From NCBI GenBank assembly GCA_034408935.1, contig DAOUMV010000013.1, positions 248,001 through 312,000 of the forward strand: a stretch of 64,000 nucleotides of DNA, in the 5' to 3' direction. The notes under the pieces were generated by a model. It was given only the letters and a program-made list of their open reading frames with translations, did no database searches and had not been told where the DNA came from. Below, in pieces: positions 7,057-15,354 of this stretch. Source of the DNA: DAOUMF01 sp034408935. GTDB lineage: Bacteria > Chloroflexota > Dehalococcoidia > SM23-28-2 > RBG-16-64-32. Positions within the stretch are counted from its first letter, which is position 1, and every line of letters begins with the position of its first letter. The position numbers were made by a program, and so were the translations under genes.

Positions 7057-7065
7057 TGCTATACT
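7057..7065 (+). promoter_or_regulatory. Extended -10 promoter of the hydrolase-MaoC genes
   Basis: TGC followed by TATACT, 28 bases before the GTG start at 7094, with no good -35. It matches the TGC-TAnnnT pattern repeated before many genes in the window. Confidence 0.5.
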
Positions 7066-7093
7066 TCCCTCGACTGCGCCAGTGAGGTGAGGT

Positions 7094-7915
7094 GTGCCCA
7101 AGGCCAGGATCAACGGCGTCGAGATCAACTATCGGGAGAGCGGAGAAGGGTTCCCCCTTCTGCTGATCCACGGCTTCACGGGTAACCTGCGCAACTGGGC
7201 ACTCCAGGCCCCTGTCCTGACCCGAGGCTTCCGCATGGTGTCCTTTGACCAGCGCGGTCACGGCCACTCCGAAAAGCCGACCCGTCCGGAGGACTACTCG
7301 CTGGAGCTGATGGCGGAAGACGCCTATGGCCTGCTCCAGCACCTGGGGATCGACCGGTGCTATGTGGTCGGCCACTCAATGGGCGGCATGGTGGCCCAGC
7401 ACCTCGCCCTCGCCCATCCGGAGCCAGTGCGGGCGCTCATGCTGGTAGACACCGCCGCCGAGGTCACCACCTCGATGCGCACGCGGGACGGGGCGCGCCT
7501 GATTGAGATCGCCCGCGACGAAGGGATGGAAGCGGTGTTCGAGGAGCAGCTCCGCGTCAACCCCATGGCGGAACAGATACGCGATCAACCACAGCTCCTC
7601 GGCCTCTGGCGCCAGCAGTTCCTCCTCACCTCCCGCGAGGCCTACATCCACTGCGCAAGCGCCATCGTCAACCGCGAGCCATTGCTGGACATGCTGCATG
7701 CCATAGAGGTGCCCACCCTCATCATCTGCGGCGAAAACGACGACCCGATGGTGGAAGCGTCACGCCAGATGCATGAGCGCATCGCGGGCAGCGAGCTGGT
7801 GATCATCCCCGGCGCGGGGCACACGCCGCAGATCGAGAGGGCACCCGAGTTCAACCGCGTCCTCAGCGACTTCCTCACGCGCGTCCACGAAGGAGTGGCC
7901 ACCACCGGAGGCTAG
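7094..7915 (+). CDS. Alpha/beta hydrolase
   Basis: 273-residue alpha/beta-hydrolase fold enzyme. Visible are the oxyanion HGFTG motif, the nucleophile elbow GHSMGG, a late acid region (CGENDD) and the catalytic His in GAGHTPQ. The family includes esterases, lactonases and C-C bond hydrolases of aromatic degradation; the substrate cannot be named. No signal peptide, so cytoplasmic. GTG start at 7094. The next gene, a MaoC-like hydratase, begins 3 bases after the stop, so the two are co-transcribed, hinting at a CoA-thioester pathway. Confidence 0.88.
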   Translation: MPKARINGVEINYRESGEGFPLLLIHGFTGNLRNWALQAPVLTRGFRMVSFDQRGHGHSEKPTRPEDYSLELMAEDAYGLLQHLGIDRCYVVGHSMGGMVAQHLALAHPEPVRALMLVDTAAEVTTSMRTRDGARLIEIARDEGMEAVFEEQLRVNPMAEQIRDQPQLLGLWRQQFLLTSREAYIHCASAIVNREPLLDMLHAIEVPTLIICGENDDPMVEASRQMHERIAGSELVIIPGAGHTPQIERAPEFNRVLSDFLTRVHEGVATTGG

Positions 7916-7918
7916 AGC

Positions 7919-8470
7919 GTGGCCCAGCAGTACGACATCGAGGCCGTCCGCCAGAAGTACATCGGTACCGAGATAGCCAAGACCCGCGGCCGCTTCTCGG
8001 TGGAGCACGACCCGATCCGCCGCCATTGCCACATGGTGGACGACAACAACCCCCTGTTCCTGGACCCGGAATACGCCAAGGCCACGACGCACGGTGCCGT
8101 CCTGTGCCCGCCCTCCGGCTGGCTGGCCCTCTACTTCGCCAGCCTGGGGCCCTGGCCCGCCGTCTTCGAGCCCCTCTTCCCCATCGTGCCCACCCCCGGC
8201 AAGCGCATCGTCAACATGGCCCAGGAGACGGAGTGGTTCGCCCGCATCAAGGTGGGCGACCACCTCTCCGTCCGCCGCCGCGTGGCCGACGTCTATCAGA
8301 AGGGGATCTCCATAGACCACGAGGCGGTGTGGATCGTGGCTGAGGCGATAATCACCAATCAGCGCGACGAGACGGTCTGCATCATCCACAACACGTTGCT
8401 CACCCATCGCACGCCGGAGGAGGTGGCTGCCGCAAAAGACGCCGCGGCCCAGGGCGGAGGACAGGCATGA
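7919..8470 (+). CDS. MaoC-like hydratase, N-terminal (FAS1-type dehydratase) half
   Basis: 183-residue hotdog-fold protein of the MaoC_dehydrat_N type: early EHDPIRRHCHMVDDNNPLF segment, THGAVLCPP, then VGDHLSVRRRVADV and the C-terminal ETVCIIHNTLL strand. Such proteins pair with a second hotdog protein to make a heterodimeric enoyl-CoA hydratase. The probable partner is the gene at 8568. GTG start 3 bases after the hydrolase stop. Substrate unknown; an acyl- or aromatic-CoA intermediate is likely. Confidence 0.82.
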   Translation: MAQQYDIEAVRQKYIGTEIAKTRGRFSVEHDPIRRHCHMVDDNNPLFLDPEYAKATTHGAVLCPPSGWLALYFASLGPWPAVFEPLFPIVPTPGKRIVNMAQETEWFARIKVGDHLSVRRRVADVYQKGISIDHEAVWIVAEAIITNQRDETVCIIHNTLLTHRTPEEVAAAKDAAAQGGGQA

Positions 8471-8484
8471 GGGGGATTTCATCC

Positions 8485-8535
8485 CCGCCGACTGAAGTCG
8501 GCGGCTCCAAGACACAAGCCGCGCACTTCAGTGCG
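8485..8535. repeat. REP-like pair of hairpins
   Basis: Two near-perfect palindromes: CCGCCGACT/AGTCGGCGG (8485-8504) and CGCACT/AGTGCG (8522-8535), linked by GGCTCCAAGACACAAGCC. Their loops carry ACTGAAGT and its reverse complement ACTTCAGT, so the unit is an inverted pair. It separates the two MaoC genes. A GTCGGCGGCTCC piece of it recurs near 34762. Confidence 0.6.
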
Positions 8536-8567
8536 AGTTGCCCAGAGATGAATAACGAGGCGAGGGC

Positions 8568-9008
8568 ATGAAGCGGCCACAGCTCTACTGGGATGACACC
8601 ACCGTCGGTGTCGAGCTCGAGGGCTTCGAGCTCGACATAAAGCCTCGCCGCGCGTTCCTCCAGATCAGCGGCTCCCAGGACTGGTACCCCGCCCACTTCG
8701 ATCCCGCCTTCGCCCGCAAGGCCGGCCACGAGGACATCTTCATGAACACCGGCTTCCTCCAGGCGGCGCTGGTGCGGGTGATTACCGACTGGATGGGCGA
8801 CGCCGGCTTCCTGCGTAAGCTTTACTTCGAGATGCGCCGACAGCAGCGGCCAGGTGACACGATGGTCTGCAAGGGCAGGATCACGGACCGCTACCGCAAG
8901 GATGGCGAAGGGTGGGTGGAGCTGGACGTGTGGGCTGAGAACGAGCGGGAAGGCGTGACGACCCCCGGCAAGGCATGGGTGATCCTGCCCCTGCGCGAGG
9001 ACGGCTAG
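8568..9008 (+). CDS. MaoC-like hotdog hydratase, second half
   Basis: 146 residues of hotdog fold. The segment DWYPAHFDPAFARKAGHEDIFMNTGF matches the hydratase-2 region in which Asp and His act on the acyl-CoA, and KAWVILPL is the closing strand. It should form a heterodimer with the 7919 product, together a double-hotdog enoyl-CoA hydratase. ATG 8568 follows GAGGCGAGGGC. The 97-base gap from its partner is filled by a REP-like hairpin pair. Its 3' end overlaps the convergent patatin gene by 4 bases. Confidence 0.82.
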   Translation: MKRPQLYWDDTTVGVELEGFELDIKPRRAFLQISGSQDWYPAHFDPAFARKAGHEDIFMNTGFLQAALVRVITDWMGDAGFLRKLYFEMRRQQRPGDTMVCKGRITDRYRKDGEGWVELDVWAENEREGVTTPGKAWVILPLREDG

Positions 9009-9862
9009 GCGGCGCGGGCGGCCAGCAGGCGCTGGATCGCGGGCAGCGCCCGGCGGGCGGCGGCCTCCCCCCGACGCGCCGCGGCCCCGATGTGCCAGGG
9101 CCACATGGGACTGACCCCCTGCAGTTTCGGGCGTATCTCGATGTCGGCGCGTAGCCGCCTCGGGCGTCCCTCGGACAGCATCTCGGCCAGGAAGGCGATC
9201 TGACCGCTCACGTCCGTCGGAACCGCCGAACGCCGCCGGTAGGCCGAGCTCACCCGGGCCGACAGCGGCTTCAGGGCGTCAGGGAGGACGAGCGGCCCAC
9301 CCGCGTCGACGGAGATCACCGTTTGGGCACCCAACTCCCGGGCCGCCCACACAGGCAGCGCGTTCTGCAGACCACCGTCCACCAGTGCGCGACCGTCGAG
9401 CAGGACGGGGCGGCTGATGAGCGGTGGGCGGATGCTGGCCTCCACGGCACGGCCGACGTTGCCTTCGCGCATGAGCACAGGCCGGCCGCTCCCTACATCC
9501 AGCGCCACGGCGACGAAGGGCACCGCCAGCTCCTGGAAGTCCAGGCGCCCGCAGGCCTGCCAGAGCCGGTGGCCCATCCGACCCCCACGGGGTGACAGGC
9601 ACAGGTCGCGCAGGAACCATTCCAGGAAGTCCGTTGGGGTGAAGGCCAGGGCTACGCGTTCCGCCCGGGTGGGGTCCCGCGTGGCGGCGTACAGGGCGCC
9701 GATAAGGGCCCCCGCGCTGGCGCCCACGATGAGGTCCACCGGCACACGAGCCCAGTACAGCACCTTGAGGACGCCTACGTGCGCCCATCCCCTGGTGCCT
9801 CCGGCACCCAGCACCAGGGCCACACCGGGGACACCTTTCGTACCTGCAGTTGACGGGTTCAC
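9005..9862 (-). CDS. Patatin-like phospholipase (RssA type)
   Basis: 285-residue serine lipid acyl hydrolase of the bacterial patatin family. Visible: the glycine-rich oxyanion loop GAGGTRGWAHVGVL near residues 19-32, the nucleophile motif GASAG, and the DGG motif carrying the catalytic Asp of the Ser-Asp dyad. No signal peptide, so it acts on cytoplasmic or membrane lipids. Single leftward gene, divergent from the cyclic-nucleotide-binding protein. Natural substrate unknown. Confidence 0.9.
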   Translation of the reverse strand: MNPSTAGTKGVPGVALVLGAGGTRGWAHVGVLKVLYWARVPVDLIVGASAGALIGALYAATRDPTRAERVALAFTPTDFLEWFLRDLCLSPRGGRMGHRLWQACGRLDFQELAVPFVAVALDVGSGRPVLMREGNVGRAVEASIRPPLISRPVLLDGRALVDGGLQNALPVWAARELGAQTVISVDAGGPLVLPDALKPLSARVSSAYRRRSAVPTDVSGQIAFLAEMLSEGRPRRLRADIEIRPKLQGVSPMWPWHIGAAARRGEAAARRALPAIQRLLAARAA

Positions 9863-9878
9863 GGGAGTTGATTAGAAT
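9850..9878 (+). promoter_or_regulatory. Promoter of the cyclic-nucleotide-binding gene
   Basis: -35 TTGACG (9850-9855), 17-base spacer, -10 TAGAAT (9873-9878); start codon at 9920. It overlaps the start of the divergent patatin gene. Confidence 0.7.
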
Positions 9879-9919
9879 GCCGTAAGCTGACCAGGCTATC
9901 ACCGGAAGGACAAGTCCCC

Positions 9920-10348
9920 ATGGAGCGAGAAGAGATCCTGAATAAGGTGCCCATTTTCGCCGGACTGGACCGTAGACACCTGAAGCGGTTGGCCAAGCTG
10001 ATGGTGCCCCGCTCCTTCAAGGCAGGAGACGCAATAGTCCATGAGAAGGACCAGCCAGCGGGGTTCTTCGTCGTCGCGGCGGGGAAGGTGGAGGTGGTGC
10101 GCGGCGCAGCGGGCGGCAAGCCACAAGTCCTGGCCACCCTGGGCCCGGGCGAGTTCTTCGGTGAGATGGCCCTGTTCGAAGGACAGGCCCGCTCGGCCAC
10201 CGTGCGTGCACTGGAGGACACGGAGTGCCTGGCGATGACCGGCTGGGACTTCCGAGCCGAGCTGAGCACCGACGCGGAGATCGCCATGGCCGTGCTGGAG
10301 ACCGTGGTCCGCCGCCTGCGCGAGGTCGAGGCGCGCCTCACGGACTAG
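9920..10348 (+). CDS. Stand-alone cyclic nucleotide-binding domain protein
   Basis: 142 residues consisting of one CNB domain of the Crp/Fnr or PKA-R type, without the C-terminal helix-turn-helix of transcription factors. The beta-roll and phosphate-binding cassette FFGEMALFEGQARSATVRA are clear; the family consensus is FGExALL...RxAtv. It probably binds cAMP or cGMP and acts as an adaptor or sensor partner. ATG 9920 with CCGGAAGGACAAG upstream. Followed by an 85-base convergent gap with no clear terminator. Confidence 0.85.
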   Translation: MEREEILNKVPIFAGLDRRHLKRLAKLMVPRSFKAGDAIVHEKDQPAGFFVVAAGKVEVVRGAAGGKPQVLATLGPGEFFGEMALFEGQARSATVRALEDTECLAMTGWDFRAELSTDAEIAMAVLETVVRRLREVEARLTD

Positions 10349-10433
10349 CCCAGCCTCACTTCAGGGTCGGTCCCTGCCGTCGCAGGCAAGGTCCCTCAGG
10401 TAGCCGAAGCGCTCAACCAAGGGCGGGGCTCTC

Positions 10434-11075
10434 CTAGGTGGCCCTGGCGGTACCTATGATGCGCGGGCGGGTGATGACCCACGGCGGTATGAGAAGATCC
10501 GGCTTGATGAGTTCCAGCCACTGGAATTCGAACCCCGCCTCCCGGATCAGGCTAGCGATATCCCGGTTGGGGTGACAGCCGGCGCCGAACCAGCGCCACA
10601 TGGGCGTGGCCAGATCCTGCCAGAAGGCGCCGAAGGCGTGGTCGTAGCGGACGTGCTCATACACCCGCAACTCCCCCGCTGGCTTCAGCACACGCCGCAC
10701 CTCTGACAGCGCCCGCAGGGGATCCCTCGCGGTGCACATAACCAGAGTGCTCACCACCGTGTCGAATGAGGCATCCAGGAATGGCAGTTCCTCAGCGCAG
10801 GCCTGCTGCAACTCGATCGGTCGAGCCGTGTGCTTGAGACGACGCCGGGCCCGCCGCAGCATGTGAGCGTCCGGATCTGTAGCGACGACCCGCTCCGCCT
10901 GGTCGTTGTAGTAGGGGAAGCTGAGACCCGTGCCTGCGCCCAATTCCAGCACGAGGCCCCTGGCCCCGCTGGCGATCTCCCGCCGCACTCGCCTCATGTA
11001 ACCGTGCTCGCCGGATGCGATAAGGGGATCGTAGAGAAAGGCGAACCACCTGTGTCCCTCCCGCTTCTCGGCCAT
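10434..11075 (-). CDS. Class I SAM-dependent methyltransferase (UbiE/type 11-like)
   Basis: 213 residues with the SAM-binding motif I VLELGAGTG, an acidic residue at the end of beta 2 (VATDPDA), and the later motifs FDTVVSTLVMC and RRVLKPAGELRVYEH. Such enzymes methylate small molecules, lipids or quinones; the substrate cannot be read. No membrane helix. Single leftward gene, divergent from the MATE exporter 248 bases away; that gap holds no further gene and only weak promoter-like sequence. Confidence 0.85.
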   Translation of the reverse strand: MAEKREGHRWFAFLYDPLIASGEHGYMRRVRREIASGARGLVLELGAGTGLSFPYYNDQAERVVATDPDAHMLRRARRRLKHTARPIELQQACAEELPFLDASFDTVVSTLVMCTARDPLRALSEVRRVLKPAGELRVYEHVRYDHAFGAFWQDLATPMWRWFGAGCHPNRDIASLIREAGFEFQWLELIKPDLLIPPWVITRPRIIGTARAT

Positions 11076-11323
11076 CCGTCGTCACTCCGGTCCTCTCAGC
11101 TACTCTCGCGCCCGCGTCCATGGCTTCCGCAGGTCCCTGGGAGCAGCGCAGGCACGAATCACCCGGCCGCGGCCACCTTCATCGGGCCCGTCTTCCCGAC
11201 CGCGCATGGCAGGAAACATGATAGCACGGGTGAGGTGCACCGAGGCAGGCTGGCTCACCTTCCGGCAAAGGGCGGCGTTTGCCATAATGATGGCACCCCC
11301 CGATTCAACATCGCAGAGGAAGT

Positions 11324-12706
11324 ATGTCCGCCGAGGCCGAACATGCTGTAGCCGCGACAGCGCCCGCGGTACTCGATGAGTCGAATTTGACGCGATCCGT
11401 CATCCGCCTGGCCTGGCCGGTGGTCATCCAGCAGGTGAGCTTCACGACCGTCCAGTTGGTGGACACGTTCCTGGTGGGCCACCTGGGGGAAGACGCGCTG
11501 GCCGGAGTGGGCCTGGCGTCGATACTGTACTGGTTCCCCCTTTCCGGGATGTTCGCCATCGGGATAGGGGGCACCGCCGTTGTGGCCCGACACGTGGGCG
11601 CCGACCGCCCAGACCAGGCTGCCGTGACCCTGCGCAGCGCTCAGATGCTGGCCCTGATATGGGGTGTGGCCATGGGAGTGGTGTTCTTCGCAGCGGCGGC
11701 GCCGATGCTCCGGATCATGGGCGCCGAGCCCAAGGCACTGGACGCGGGAGTCCTCTACATGCAGGCCGCCGCCTTCGGCATCCCCTTCTACACCCTCCTG
11801 TACACCGGCAACGCCTGCCTTCAAGGCGCTGGCGACACCCGCACCCCCATGCTGATCATGCTGGTGGTCAACCTCGTCAACGGCGTGGTGGCGTACGTCC
11901 TGATCAACGGCCCCGGACCGTTCCCGGAGTACGGCGTGCGTGGCTCCGGGCTGGGCTACCTGGCCTCCGCCCTGGCTGGCGCCGCCCTTGTGCTCGGCTT
12001 CCTGATCAGAGGGACGGGTGCCCTCCATCTGGCCCCAGCGAAGGCTCTGTCAGTCGAGCGGGCGGAGACGGGGCGCATCCTCAGGGTGGGAGTGCCCTCG
12101 GGGGCCGAGCAACTCCAGTTTCAGATGGCTTTCCTGCTCTACACGCGCATCATTGCGACCCTGGGGACGACAGCCCTGGCCGCCCATCAGGTCGCCCTGC
12201 GTGTCGAGGGATTGAGCTTCCAGCCGGGGTTCGGCCTTGGGATCGCCGCCGCCACCCTAGTAGGGCAGGGGCTAGGAGCGTCGCGGCCGGACCTGGCGGA
12301 GAGGGCAGCCACCTCGGCTGCACGCATCGCCTTCGTATTCATGACCGCGACCGGCGTCATCCTCATGATCCTGGGAGGTCCCATAACCCGGCTGTTCATC
12401 AACGACGACGACGTGGTGGACATCGGGCGCAAGCTGATCCTCATCTTCGGCTTCGCCCTTCCTGCGATGGCGGTGAGCCAGACGCTGGGCGGTGCCCTGC
12501 GTGGCGCCGGCGACACCCGCTCCGTGCTGGGCATCATGACCGTAGGCGTCTGGGGGATTCGTCTCACCCCCGCCTATCTGTTGGCGATAGTGGCCGGCCT
12601 CGGGGTGCCCGGGGCCTGGGCGGCCGCCGTCATGGACATAAACAGCCGCGCCCTGCTCATGTTCCTCCGCTTCCGCCAGGGCCGCTGGAAAGGGATTAGG
12701 ATCTGA
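11324..12706 (+). CDS. MATE family efflux transporter
   Basis: 460-residue membrane protein with about 12 hydrophobic helices in two homologous halves. Both halves begin with MATE patterns: LAWPVVIQQVSFTTVQLVDTFLVG in the first and VGVPSGAEQLQFQMAFLL in the second, and GAGDTRTPM / GAGDTRSVL repeat the internal symmetry. It exports cationic drugs or metabolites by Na+ or H+ antiport. ATG 11324 follows GAGGAAGT. No drug-resistance regulator is adjacent. Confidence 0.93.
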   Translation: MSAEAEHAVAATAPAVLDESNLTRSVIRLAWPVVIQQVSFTTVQLVDTFLVGHLGEDALAGVGLASILYWFPLSGMFAIGIGGTAVVARHVGADRPDQAAVTLRSAQMLALIWGVAMGVVFFAAAAPMLRIMGAEPKALDAGVLYMQAAAFGIPFYTLLYTGNACLQGAGDTRTPMLIMLVVNLVNGVVAYVLINGPGPFPEYGVRGSGLGYLASALAGAALVLGFLIRGTGALHLAPAKALSVERAETGRILRVGVPSGAEQLQFQMAFLLYTRIIATLGTTALAAHQVALRVEGLSFQPGFGLGIAAATLVGQGLGASRPDLAERAATSAARIAFVFMTATGVILMILGGPITRLFINDDDVVDIGRKLILIFGFALPAMAVSQTLGGALRGAGDTRSVLGIMTVGVWGIRLTPAYLLAIVAGLGVPGAWAAAVMDINSRALLMFLRFRQGRWKGIRI

Positions 12707-12762
12707 TCCCGGAAGCCCGACGGGAGCCTGCAGAGCGCTCGCTTCAGGAGCCACCGCATCGA

Positions 12763-12771
12763 TGCTAAAAT
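12763..12771 (+). promoter_or_regulatory. Extended -10 promoter of the glutaredoxin-cysS operon
   Basis: TGC followed by TAAAAT, 23 bases before the ATG at 12795. No strong -35. One of the repeated TGC-TAnnnT promoters. Confidence 0.5.
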
Positions 12772-12794
12772 AAGTGGATAGGAGGCCTTCCCCC

Positions 12795-13007
12795 ATGAGC
12801 AGAGTCCTCATGTACACCCTCGGCGACTGTCCCACCTGCGACAGGGCCCGCGCCGCCCTCGCCGAGCGCGGCATCGGGTTCGAAGAGAGGCGGGTGGACG
12901 AGAACGAGGAGTGGTGGGAAGAGGCGGTCAAGCACGCCTTCACCGTACCCATCATCATTTGGGACGAGGGGGATGTGGAGATCGGCTGGGAGGGCGAACA
13001 TGGCTGA
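12795..13007 (+). CDS. Glutaredoxin-like thiol protein
   Basis: 70-residue thioredoxin-fold protein with the redox motif CPTC (MYTLGDCPTCDRAR) near residues 11-14 and the cis-proline segment FTVPIIIW. It could reduce mixed disulfides or act in a low-molecular-weight thiol pathway. ATG 12795 is chosen because GGAGG lies 9 bases upstream; an upstream GTG (12774) adds seven unlikely residues. Its last 8 bases overlap the cysS start, so the two genes are translationally coupled, an unusual partnership. Confidence 0.85.
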   Translation: MSRVLMYTLGDCPTCDRARAALAERGIGFEERRVDENEEWWEEAVKHAFTVPIIIWDEGDVEIGWEGEHG

Positions 13008-15219
13008 GAGATCAGCTAAGGGGAGCCGGGCGGCCCCCAAGCGTCGCCAGCGACGGCCAGAACTCACGCTGTACAACACCCTTGGCCGAAGCAAGGAGCC
13101 CTTCACATCGTTGGAGCCGGGGCGGGCTAAGATGTACACCTGCGGGCCCACCGTGTACCGCCTTGCCCACATCGGCAACCTGCGCGCCTACCTGACCGCG
13201 GACTGGCTGCGACGGCTGCTGGAGGCCAGCGGCTACCGCGTCATCCAGATCAAGAACATCACCGATGTCGGCCACATGCGGCAGGAGATGCTGGAACGAG
13301 GGGAGGACAAGGTGATCGCCGCGGCCCTGGCCGAGGGCAAGACGCCGGCGGAGATCGCCCGCTTCTACACCGACGCCTTCATGGAGGACGAGCGAAAGCT
13401 CAATATCTTGCCCGCCCACGTGTTCCCACGGGCCACCGAGACCGTCCCTGATATGGTAGAGATGACGCGGACCCTGAGTGACAAGGGTTTCGCCTACGAG
13501 TCCGGCGGCAACGTCTACTTCGCCGTGGACAGCTTCCCTGAATACGGCAAGCTGTCCGGGCAGGTCGCCAGCGGGCTCGAGGAGGCCGTTCGCGTCGAGG
13601 CCGACCCCCTCAAGCGGGACCCGCGGGACTTCGCCCTCTGGAAAGCGGCCGAGCCTGGGCGACAGCTCACCTGGCCCAGCCCTTGGGGCGACGGCTTCCC
13701 CGGCTGGCACATCGAGTGCTCGGCCATGGTCGCCAAGCACCTGGGCCCACGTATCGACATCCACACCGGCGGCGTGGACAACATCTTCCCCCACCACGAG
13801 GACGAGATCGCCCAGAGCGAGGCCGCGTTCGGGCACCGTCACGTCAATTTCTGGGTGCACGGGCAGCACTTGCTGGTGGACGGGGTGAAGATGGCCAAGT
13901 CCAGCGGCAACACCTACACGCTGGCCGACCTAGAAAGCAAGGGGTTTGACCCCCTGGCCTTCCGCTACCTCTGCGCTACCGTGCACTACCGATCCCGCAT
14001 GAACTTCACCTTCGCCAGCCTGCGGGCCGCCCAGTGGGCGCTGTCCCGGCTCAGGTTAAGGCTGACGGAACCGGACGGCCGGACGACGAAGACCGCCCGG
14101 GCCCAGGGCGAGCGCCTGCGGCGGCGCTTCTGGACCGCCGTGGGCGACGACCTCGGTCTGCCCCGTGCCCTGGCCGTCGCCTGGGAGGTCGGCCGCTCCC
14201 ATCTGCCAGCCCCCATCAAGCGCGAACTGCTGATGGACTTCGACCGCCTGCTGGGCCTCGATCTCGTGCAGCCGGTACGTCCGCATGAACTGCCCGGCGA
14301 GATCCCGGAGATGATGCGAGAGCGGGAGCGCTTACGGCGCGCCCGAGACTACGCTCCCGCAGATGAGATACGGGAGCGGGTTGTAGCGCGGGGCTTCGAG
14401 GTACGAGACGCCCCCACCGGCAGCGTCGTCCTGCCGTTACCACAGTGGGCCCGCCCACAGGAGTCCGTCTCAGCCAGCTGGGAGGTGGAGTCGTTGCTGG
14501 GAGGGCCGCCCGAACTCGACTTCACGATTGGCGTCGTTGCGCGCGAGGGCTGCAAGGAGCTGGAGCGCTGCCTCAGCAGCATCCAGCGCTGGCTCGGCCC
14601 CCATCGCGCCGAGATCATCGCCGTCGACAACGGGTTCGAGGGCGAGTGCGCCCGCTACGTGGACGAGTTGGCCCACGATCAGCCGCAAGTGCGCGTCTTC
14701 CACGCCGATCACTTCCTGGGCAGCGCCGCCGGACGCAACGTCTGCCTCCGCCAGGCGAAAGGCCGCTACGTGCTTCTCATGGACACCAGCGTGGAGATGA
14801 CGGGAGACATCTTCTCCCGACTGCAGCCGCTCCTAGATGACCCCACGGTGGGCGTCGTGGGTCGGTGGGGAGTTGTGACGCGTGATATCCGCAACTTCGA
14901 GGAGGCGCAGGCCTCAGGCGATGTGGATGCCGTAGAAGGCTACCTGCTGGCCTTTCGGCGTGAGATCCTACAGGAGAGCGGCCTCCTGGACGAGAAGTTC
15001 CGCTTCTACCGTCACCTCGACCTAGACTTCAGCTTCCGGGTGCGGAGTCGAGGCTACCGCGCGCTGGTGGACACAGAGCTGCCTCTGTCGCGCCACGAGC
15101 ACGTGGACTGGGAGCACACCCCTCCGGAGGAGCGGGAGCGGCTCAGCAGGCGCAACTTCTACCGCTTCCTCCACAAGTGGGGCGACCGCACGGACCTGAT
15201 CACCCAGGCGCGGCCCTAG
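13000..15219 (+). CDS. cysS: Cysteinyl-tRNA synthetase fused to a GT2-type glycosyltransferase domain
   Basis: 739 residues. The first 490 or so are a complete CysRS: CGPTVY (Cys48, zinc ligand), HIGN (57-60), CSAM and HHEDEIAQSE zinc-site segments, KMAKS at 297-301, and the C-terminal helical region (RRARDYAPADEIRERV) that binds the anticodon. From about residue 505 follows a second domain of 235 residues: FTIGVVAREG, VDNGFEG, GSAAGRNVCLRQAKGRY, LLMDTS at the DxD position and LDLDFSFRVRSRGYRA. This is a family-2 glycosyltransferase plan. CysRS normally ends near 465 residues. ATG 13000 follows GGGAGGG and overlaps the glutaredoxin-like gene by 8 bases. tRNA charging is likely retained; the role of the added domain is unknown. 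Confidence 0.92.
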   Translation: MAERSAKGSRAAPKRRQRRPELTLYNTLGRSKEPFTSLEPGRAKMYTCGPTVYRLAHIGNLRAYLTADWLRRLLEASGYRVIQIKNITDVGHMRQEMLERGEDKVIAAALAEGKTPAEIARFYTDAFMEDERKLNILPAHVFPRATETVPDMVEMTRTLSDKGFAYESGGNVYFAVDSFPEYGKLSGQVASGLEEAVRVEADPLKRDPRDFALWKAAEPGRQLTWPSPWGDGFPGWHIECSAMVAKHLGPRIDIHTGGVDNIFPHHEDEIAQSEAAFGHRHVNFWVHGQHLLVDGVKMAKSSGNTYTLADLESKGFDPLAFRYLCATVHYRSRMNFTFASLRAAQWALSRLRLRLTEPDGRTTKTARAQGERLRRRFWTAVGDDLGLPRALAVAWEVGRSHLPAPIKRELLMDFDRLLGLDLVQPVRPHELPGEIPEMMRERERLRRARDYAPADEIRERVVARGFEVRDAPTGSVVLPLPQWARPQESVSASWEVESLLGGPPELDFTIGVVAREGCKELERCLSSIQRWLGPHRAEIIAVDNGFEGECARYVDELAHDQPQVRVFHADHFLGSAAGRNVCLRQAKGRYVLLMDTSVEMTGDIFSRLQPLLDDPTVGVVGRWGVVTRDIRNFEEAQASGDVDAVEGYLLAFRREILQESGLLDEKFRFYRHLDLDFSFRVRSRGYRALVDTELPLSRHEHVDWEHTPPEERERLSRRNFYRFLHKWGDRTDLITQARP

Positions 15220-15354
15220 CCTTCGCCGCCACCGCCCGGCTCCATCACTGCCCGCCAGATTCCGTCGCGCCGCAGGAATCGGGAACCGCAGCGCCCAGCC
15301 GGACACACGTCCTGGAGCGCTTACTTCAGTTGCGACGCTTTAGTGGGGCAATCT

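Noticed and set aside
11255..12028. Leftward open frame opposite the MATE gene
   Set aside because: High-GC antisense shadow rich in His, Gln and Gly; the plus-strand MATE protein fully explains the region.
12795..13007. Possible selenoprotein form of the glutaredoxin-like gene near a SelB-encoding region
   Set aside because: The redox motif is an ordinary CPTC with no in-frame UGA, and no SECIS-like hairpin was seen.
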